This document shows positions 4,911 to 7,965 of a DNA stretch of 7,965 bases, one piece after another. The translations under genes and the position numbers were made by a program. The notes beneath the pieces are model-generated. The model saw only the letters and a program-made list of their open reading frames with translations, was not told the DNA's origin and did not search any database. Source of the DNA: Acidianus hospitalis (lineage in GTDB: Archaea; Thermoproteota; Thermoprotei_A; Sulfolobales; Sulfolobaceae); contig QEFD01000216.1 in NCBI GenBank assembly GCA_003086435.1, positions 1 to 7,965 on the forward strand, read 5' to 3'. Each line of letters begins with the position of its first letter. Position 1 is the first letter of the stretch.

Positions 4911-6467
4911 TTATACTCTAGCTTGTTCTCTCCTTTCTTCTTCAACAATATTTACAGTCTTTCCAGCCATTCTATAAGCTTCTGGCTTCTTTACTCTTAT
5001 CCAAGCTGTATATATTATAGAGAATATTAACACGGAAACTCCTGTTATAACAGCTTGAGTTACTGGAAATACTGGCGGCCATATTGACTCGTAAAGTACG
5101 AAAGCAAAGATTATGGTAGCTATTGCTGGTAAAATGTAATGCAAGAATGGGTGAATTATCTTATTCATTCCATAATGTCTTTCTTTTAGCCTTGCAAATA
5201 ATACCATAACTGCAGTGTTATTTATGAAGTGAGCTACAATAAACCCTACAAGTGCTATAGTTGTTAGATAATCGAACGTTGCACTAAGTGCACAGAATAC
5301 TGGCTTAGATGTAGCCGGGCAATATATAAGTTGTGATGGAGAAGTTCCAGCGAAGTATCCTACTATAAATCCTGATGCTAAGGCTAATGCACTAGCGGAA
5401 ATTCCTACAAAGAGCAAAGACTTACTCGGCGTAACCCACTTAGGATGTACATATGAGAAGAACTTTGGTAATATACCATCTCTGCCCATGGCAAAATATA
5501 CTCTTCCAGCGTTTGACTGCATTGCCACGCTATCTGAAAATGCTGAATTAAATGCAAATAATGCTAATAAGAGACCTCCAGCTATACCGAGAAATTCCGT
5601 ATAAACCACTATTCCTGGAATACCGCAGGAAGCAAATGAAGTCATGTTATTAATTCCCCATCCTACTGTCAAAGCGTAAGCGACTTCAGTTAAAACTACA
5701 CCTACTACAAATACTCCTAGCATTAATGCCTTAGTTATTGCTCTGCTACTTTTTGCCTCTTCTCCTAATGGAGCTGAGCCTCCGTAGCCGATAAAGCTTG
5801 TTAAACCGAATACCATTCCTAATCCTAAACCTGCCATAGGTCCTCCTATTTTATTCCAGCAAGAACCATATACTGAATTCCAAGCAAATGGATCAAACAC
5901 ATTTATTGTATTATCTGGAGCCTTCAATATTATTATTAATGAAGTTATTGCAAGGAAGGCTACCTCAGTTAATGCTGCATATCTAATGTATTTCATTTGC
6001 GGTCTAATTCCTATCATAGCTAAGAATATTGGGAAGAGAATGAAGAAAGTTATGAAAGCTATCCATACCCATCCTGGTAAAGTTATACCCCAGAAATAAT
6101 GTAAAACTCCGGGCAATACAATCCCTGCTACATAAACTGGTATTGCTGCAGTACTAGCTATTTGATAAACTGGATACATTAATCCAGTTATTATTGCTGG
6201 AAAAGAGCCAAAAGCTGTAGCAACGTAGCCGTAATAGCCTCCCGCGCTTGCATGCCTTTTAGAAAGATGATAAAGAGTATTGACCTCAATGAACATAGTA
6301 ACCATTGCTAAGAGAAAAGCTAGAGGAGTTAAAACGAAAGCGAAAGCTGCTGCGGAAGTAATGAAAGCTACTGTATCACAAGCAGGTGCCATTGCGGCTA
6401 TTTCCTGAGCTACTGCCTCCAAAGTTCCGACTACTCCTTTTTTAAGCCTAGGGATATTTACACTCAT
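4911..6467 (-). CDS. APC-superfamily amino acid permease
   Basis: 518 residues, typical for the amino acid-polyamine-organocation superfamily, with roughly 12-14 hydrophobic membrane segments from about 30 to 490 and charged ends on both sides. Family motifs are clear: SAGGYYGYV at 74-82 in the first helices, GGSAPLGEEAKSSRAITKAL at 229-248, and GRVYFAMGRDGILPKFF at 321-337, the loop that marks this superfamily. It imports amino acids or related amines at the cytoplasmic membrane; the specificity cannot be read from sequence. C383 and C392 flank a loop between helices and could form a disulfide. The ATG at 6467 has no Shine-Dalgarno site; a TATA box at 6501-6509 gives a leader of only about 12 bases. 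It is transcribed alone, with a palindromic site across the predicted transcription start suggesting repression. Confidence 0.92.
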   Translation of the reverse strand: MSVNIPRLKKGVVGTLEAVAQEIAAMAPACDTVAFITSAAAFAFVLTPLAFLLAMVTMFIEVNTLYHLSKRHASAGGYYGYVATAFGSFPAIITGLMYPVYQIASTAAIPVYVAGIVLPGVLHYFWGITLPGWVWIAFITFFILFPIFLAMIGIRPQMKYIRYAALTEVAFLAITSLIIILKAPDNTINVFDPFAWNSVYGSCWNKIGGPMAGLGLGMVFGLTSFIGYGGSAPLGEEAKSSRAITKALMLGVFVVGVVLTEVAYALTVGWGINNMTSFASCGIPGIVVYTEFLGIAGGLLLALFAFNSAFSDSVAMQSNAGRVYFAMGRDGILPKFFSYVHPKWVTPSKSLLFVGISASALALASGFIVGYFAGTSPSQLIYCPATSKPVFCALSATFDYLTTIALVGFIVAHFINNTAVMVLFARLKERHYGMNKIIHPFLHYILPAIATIIFAFVLYESIWPPVFPVTQAVITGVSVLIFSIIYTAWIRVKKPEAYRMAGKTVNIVEEERREQARV

Positions 6468-6473
6468 TTGGGA

Positions 6474-6492
6474 AACCCTAAAAATTAGGGTT
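6474..6492. promoter_or_regulatory. Palindromic operator-like site at the permease transcription start
   Basis: AACCCTAA, three A residues, then TTAGGGTT form a perfect 8-bp inverted repeat seven bases before the permease ATG. The TATA box at 6501-6509 places transcription start at about 6479, inside the palindrome. A repressor here would block polymerase recruitment. A second partial copy, TTAGG-gttag-CCTAA at 6485-6499, overlaps it. Confidence 0.5.
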
Positions 6493-6500
6493 AGCCTAAA

Positions 6501-6509
6501 TTATTTAAA
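6501..6509 (-). promoter_or_regulatory. TATA box of the permease gene
   Basis: TTTAAATAA on the minus strand, about 26 bases before the predicted transcription start near 6479. Confidence 0.5.
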
Positions 6510-6602
6510 GTTAACTCTATTAAGAATTTGGTTAAGTTTCCTTAATTAACGTTCAAATCATTTTGTACAAAAAGTATTAACAGGAAAAATAATTCGTCTT
6601 AC

Positions 6603-6761
6603 TTAAAATTTATCTATTGGTGTACTTAACTCTATTCTGCAACAAGCTATTAAACTACATACTTCCTTTTTGTAATTTCCATCTTCCTTTATTTTACACT
6701 CAAAGATGCCGTAGTTTGTGGGACAAAATGGTGTCTCCTTTACAGTAAAATATATTTTCAT
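6603..6761 (-). CDS. Small cysteine-rich hypothetical protein (52 residues)
   Basis: An ATG at 6761 opens a 52-codon frame ending in TAA at 6603-6605. It has five cysteines: C13 in PFCPTNYG, C22 in IFECKIKE, C35, and the pair C40-C41 in SLIACCRIEL. This spacing could hold a metal ion or disulfides. I do not recognise the family. In its favour: it fills most of an otherwise empty 419-base gap, its codon use (A/T-rich third positions) matches the neighbours, and TTTATTAG at about 6783-6790 is placed for a leaderless transcript. Against it: short length and no Shine-Dalgarno site. It reads toward the permease but is separated from it by the permease promoter region. Confidence 0.5.
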   Translation of the reverse strand: MKIYFTVKETPFCPTNYGIFECKIKEDGNYKKEVCSLIACCRIELSTPIDKF

Positions 6762-6856
6762 AATAAAACTTACGAAAATTATCTAATAAAATTATCTTTC
6801 TAAAGATGAGAAAGAATTTTAAGTTTTTATATAAATATTCTTAGAACAATCCAAGC

Positions 6857-6864
6857 TTATAAAA
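6857..6864 (+). promoter_or_regulatory. TATA box of the dehydrogenase gene
   Basis: TTATAAAA is centred about 26 bases before the ATG at 6887, so the transcript should begin at or within a base or two of the start codon (leaderless). It is the clearest promoter in the window. Confidence 0.7.
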
Positions 6865-6886
6865 GAAAATACAAAGTTTTAAGCAA

Positions 6887-7849
6887 ATGAAAATTCCCGT
6901 AAATGAGTTAAAGGAAATCATTATTCATATACTAGATAAGAGAGGAGTTGAAGACTCGAGTGTAATAGCTGAACATTTTATAGAGGCTGAACTAAGGGGA
7001 CATTCTTCTCACGGTGTACAAAGAGTAATTCCTCTAGTTAAAGGTATAGAATTAGGAACTATAGAAAGGAAGTTAAATTACAAAATATTAAAATCTACTT
7101 CTTCTTCTCTACTGATAGATGCTCGAAGGAGTATTGGGATTGTACTGTGGAATAAAATAATTAACGAACTGGAGTTTAAAGAACCTATAAGTATCGTGGC
7201 CGTAAGGAATGCTTCTCACATAGGTTTCCTTGGTTATTATACTAGAAAATTAGCTGAAAAAGGTTATTCAGCAATAATGTTTGGAAACGCAGAGCCAGCG
7301 GTGGTTTTTCCTGGGAAGGCTGAAAAGCTACTTTCAACAACTCCTTTAAGTATATCAATTCCTTCTAACCCACCAGTTGTCCTAGACATGGCCTTATCTT
7401 TAACTGCAAGAGGTAAAATAATAGAGGCGCAAAGAAAAGGAGAAAAAATTCCTTACGGAGTTGCAGTAAATGAGAGAGGAGAAATAACAACTGACCCTAC
7501 AGAGGCTTTGAAAGGAGGTTTACTACCTTTAGGTGGAGTAAAAGGGTTTTATTTAATGTTAACGCTAGAGCTCCTTACATCATTCTTAACAGGAAGCGCT
7601 GTAGGGCCAGAAGTTAAAGGGGTATTAAATACTGAGAATCCTCCAAATAAGGGTGAAGTACTAATAGTTATCAACCCTAAATTTACTGAGGAGGAAAATC
7701 ACGGAATAGAATTGATGAGAAGAATTCTGGGTTCATTGCCTGGTGATAGAGGAGATAAATTATTAAAAAACAGCGGAAATGAAATTAACATTGATGAAAA
7801 ATTATTTAATACTCTTAATGAAATGGCTAAGAAGATTCCTTATTTTTAA
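6887..7849 (+). CDS. Ldh_2-family NAD(P)-dependent malate/L-lactate-type dehydrogenase
   Basis: 320 residues, somewhat shorter than the usual 330-360. It belongs to the malate/L-lactate/sulfolactate/ureidoglycolate dehydrogenase family, which is unrelated to classical Rossmann-fold malate dehydrogenases and oxidises 2-hydroxyacids or reduces 2-oxoacids in the cytoplasm. Conserved elements in order: ELRGHSSHG at 35-43, RNASHIGFLGYY at 107-118 with the family histidine H111, GNAEPAVVFPG at 133-143, STTPLSISIPS at 150-160, LTARGKI at 172-178, IPYGVAVNERG at 188-198, and LGGVKGFYLML at 215-225. The substrate cannot be assigned: malate, lactate and sulfolactate all remain possible. The ATG fits a leaderless transcript from the TATA box at 6857-6864. 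Its last 23 bases overlap a converging gene. Confidence 0.88.
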   Translation: MKIPVNELKEIIIHILDKRGVEDSSVIAEHFIEAELRGHSSHGVQRVIPLVKGIELGTIERKLNYKILKSTSSSLLIDARRSIGIVLWNKIINELEFKEPISIVAVRNASHIGFLGYYTRKLAEKGYSAIMFGNAEPAVVFPGKAEKLLSTTPLSISIPSNPPVVLDMALSLTARGKIIEAQRKGEKIPYGVAVNERGEITTDPTEALKGGLLPLGGVKGFYLMLTLELLTSFLTGSAVGPEVKGVLNTENPPNKGEVLIVINPKFTEEENHGIELMRRILGSLPGDRGDKLLKNSGNEINIDEKLFNTLNEMAKKIPYF

Positions 7850-7965
7850 TTTCTCTTTGTTTAATGAAAAATAAGGAGAAGAAAACTATAACTACAATAG
7901 TTAATACTAGAAAAGATAAGATAAAGATTAAAATACAGTTAGCAACAAAAAATAATGGAAAAACT
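7827..7965 (-). CDS. C-terminal end of an integral membrane protein entering from the right edge
   Basis: A frame open from the window edge runs leftward to TAG at 7827-7829 and gives 45 visible residues. About 32 of them are hydrophobic (VANCILIFILSFLVLT, then IVVIVFFSLFF), followed by a charged tail KQREIKNKESS. A last membrane helix plus a basic cytoplasmic tail is typical of transporters such as the major facilitator superfamily, but the family cannot be named from this fragment. It converges on the dehydrogenase gene and overlaps its 3' end by 23 bases. Confidence 0.6.
   Translation of the reverse strand, partial: VFPLFFVANCILIFILSFLVLTIVVIVFFSLFFIKQREIKNKESS

Overview
The window looks like chromosomal DNA of a thermoacidophilic archaeon of the order Sulfolobales (Sulfolobus, Sulfurisphaera or Acidianus type). 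The evidence is the zinc-ferredoxin, whose sequence is close to the Sulfolobus protein, a rubrerythrin without a rubredoxin domain (sulerythrin type), a DUF929 protein, strongly AT-rich DNA with A/T-rich third codon positions, TATA boxes about 25 bases before start codons, very short or absent leaders, and several GTG/TTG starts. The genus is an inference.

Layout, left to right. Bases 1-106 hold the end of a rightward gene with a 9-bp inverted repeat and may be the right end of an IS200/IS605-type element (weak). A membrane-anchored DUF929 thioredoxin-like protein follows (115-813, minus). Next is a compact minus-strand cluster (944-1999) read in the order DUF5678-retropepsin fusion with a lost active site, small DUF5678 protein, retropepsin-like protease with an intact DTGS motif. 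The two DUF5678 segments share a 122-bp stretch that is 100% identical. Then comes a three-gene minus-strand operon (2106-4290): rubrerythrin, CCG-type Fe-S oxidoreductase and DUF3501. It is a recurring peroxide/redox cassette, here with a one-base frameshift at the end of the Fe-S gene. Separately transcribed minus-strand genes follow: a 7Fe ferredoxin (4477-4791), an APC-family permease (4911-6467) and an unrecorded-looking 52-residue cysteine-rich ORF (6603-6761). A leaderless Ldh_2-family 2-hydroxyacid dehydrogenase lies on the plus strand (6887-7849). Its end overlaps the C-terminus of a converging, truncated membrane-protein gene that runs off the right edge.

How the parts fit. The rubrerythrin operon and the ferredoxin form an electron-transfer and oxidative-defence neighbourhood: ferredoxin is the main low-potential carrier in these cells, rubrerythrin reduces peroxide, and the CCG Fe-S protein is a plausible electron conduit for it. 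The permease and dehydrogenase are metabolic genes with their own promoters.

The most notable points are: (1) two separate places, both six-base homopolymers, where removing one base restores a longer, family-consistent reading frame; (2) a protease/pseudo-protease pair whose DUF5678 parts appear recently homogenised; (3) a ferredoxin in which the Asp that completes the zinc site in the Sulfolobus protein is Met. I found no rRNA, tRNA or CRISPR array. I did not find a clearly new multi-gene system; the DUF5678-retropepsin cluster is the closest candidate.
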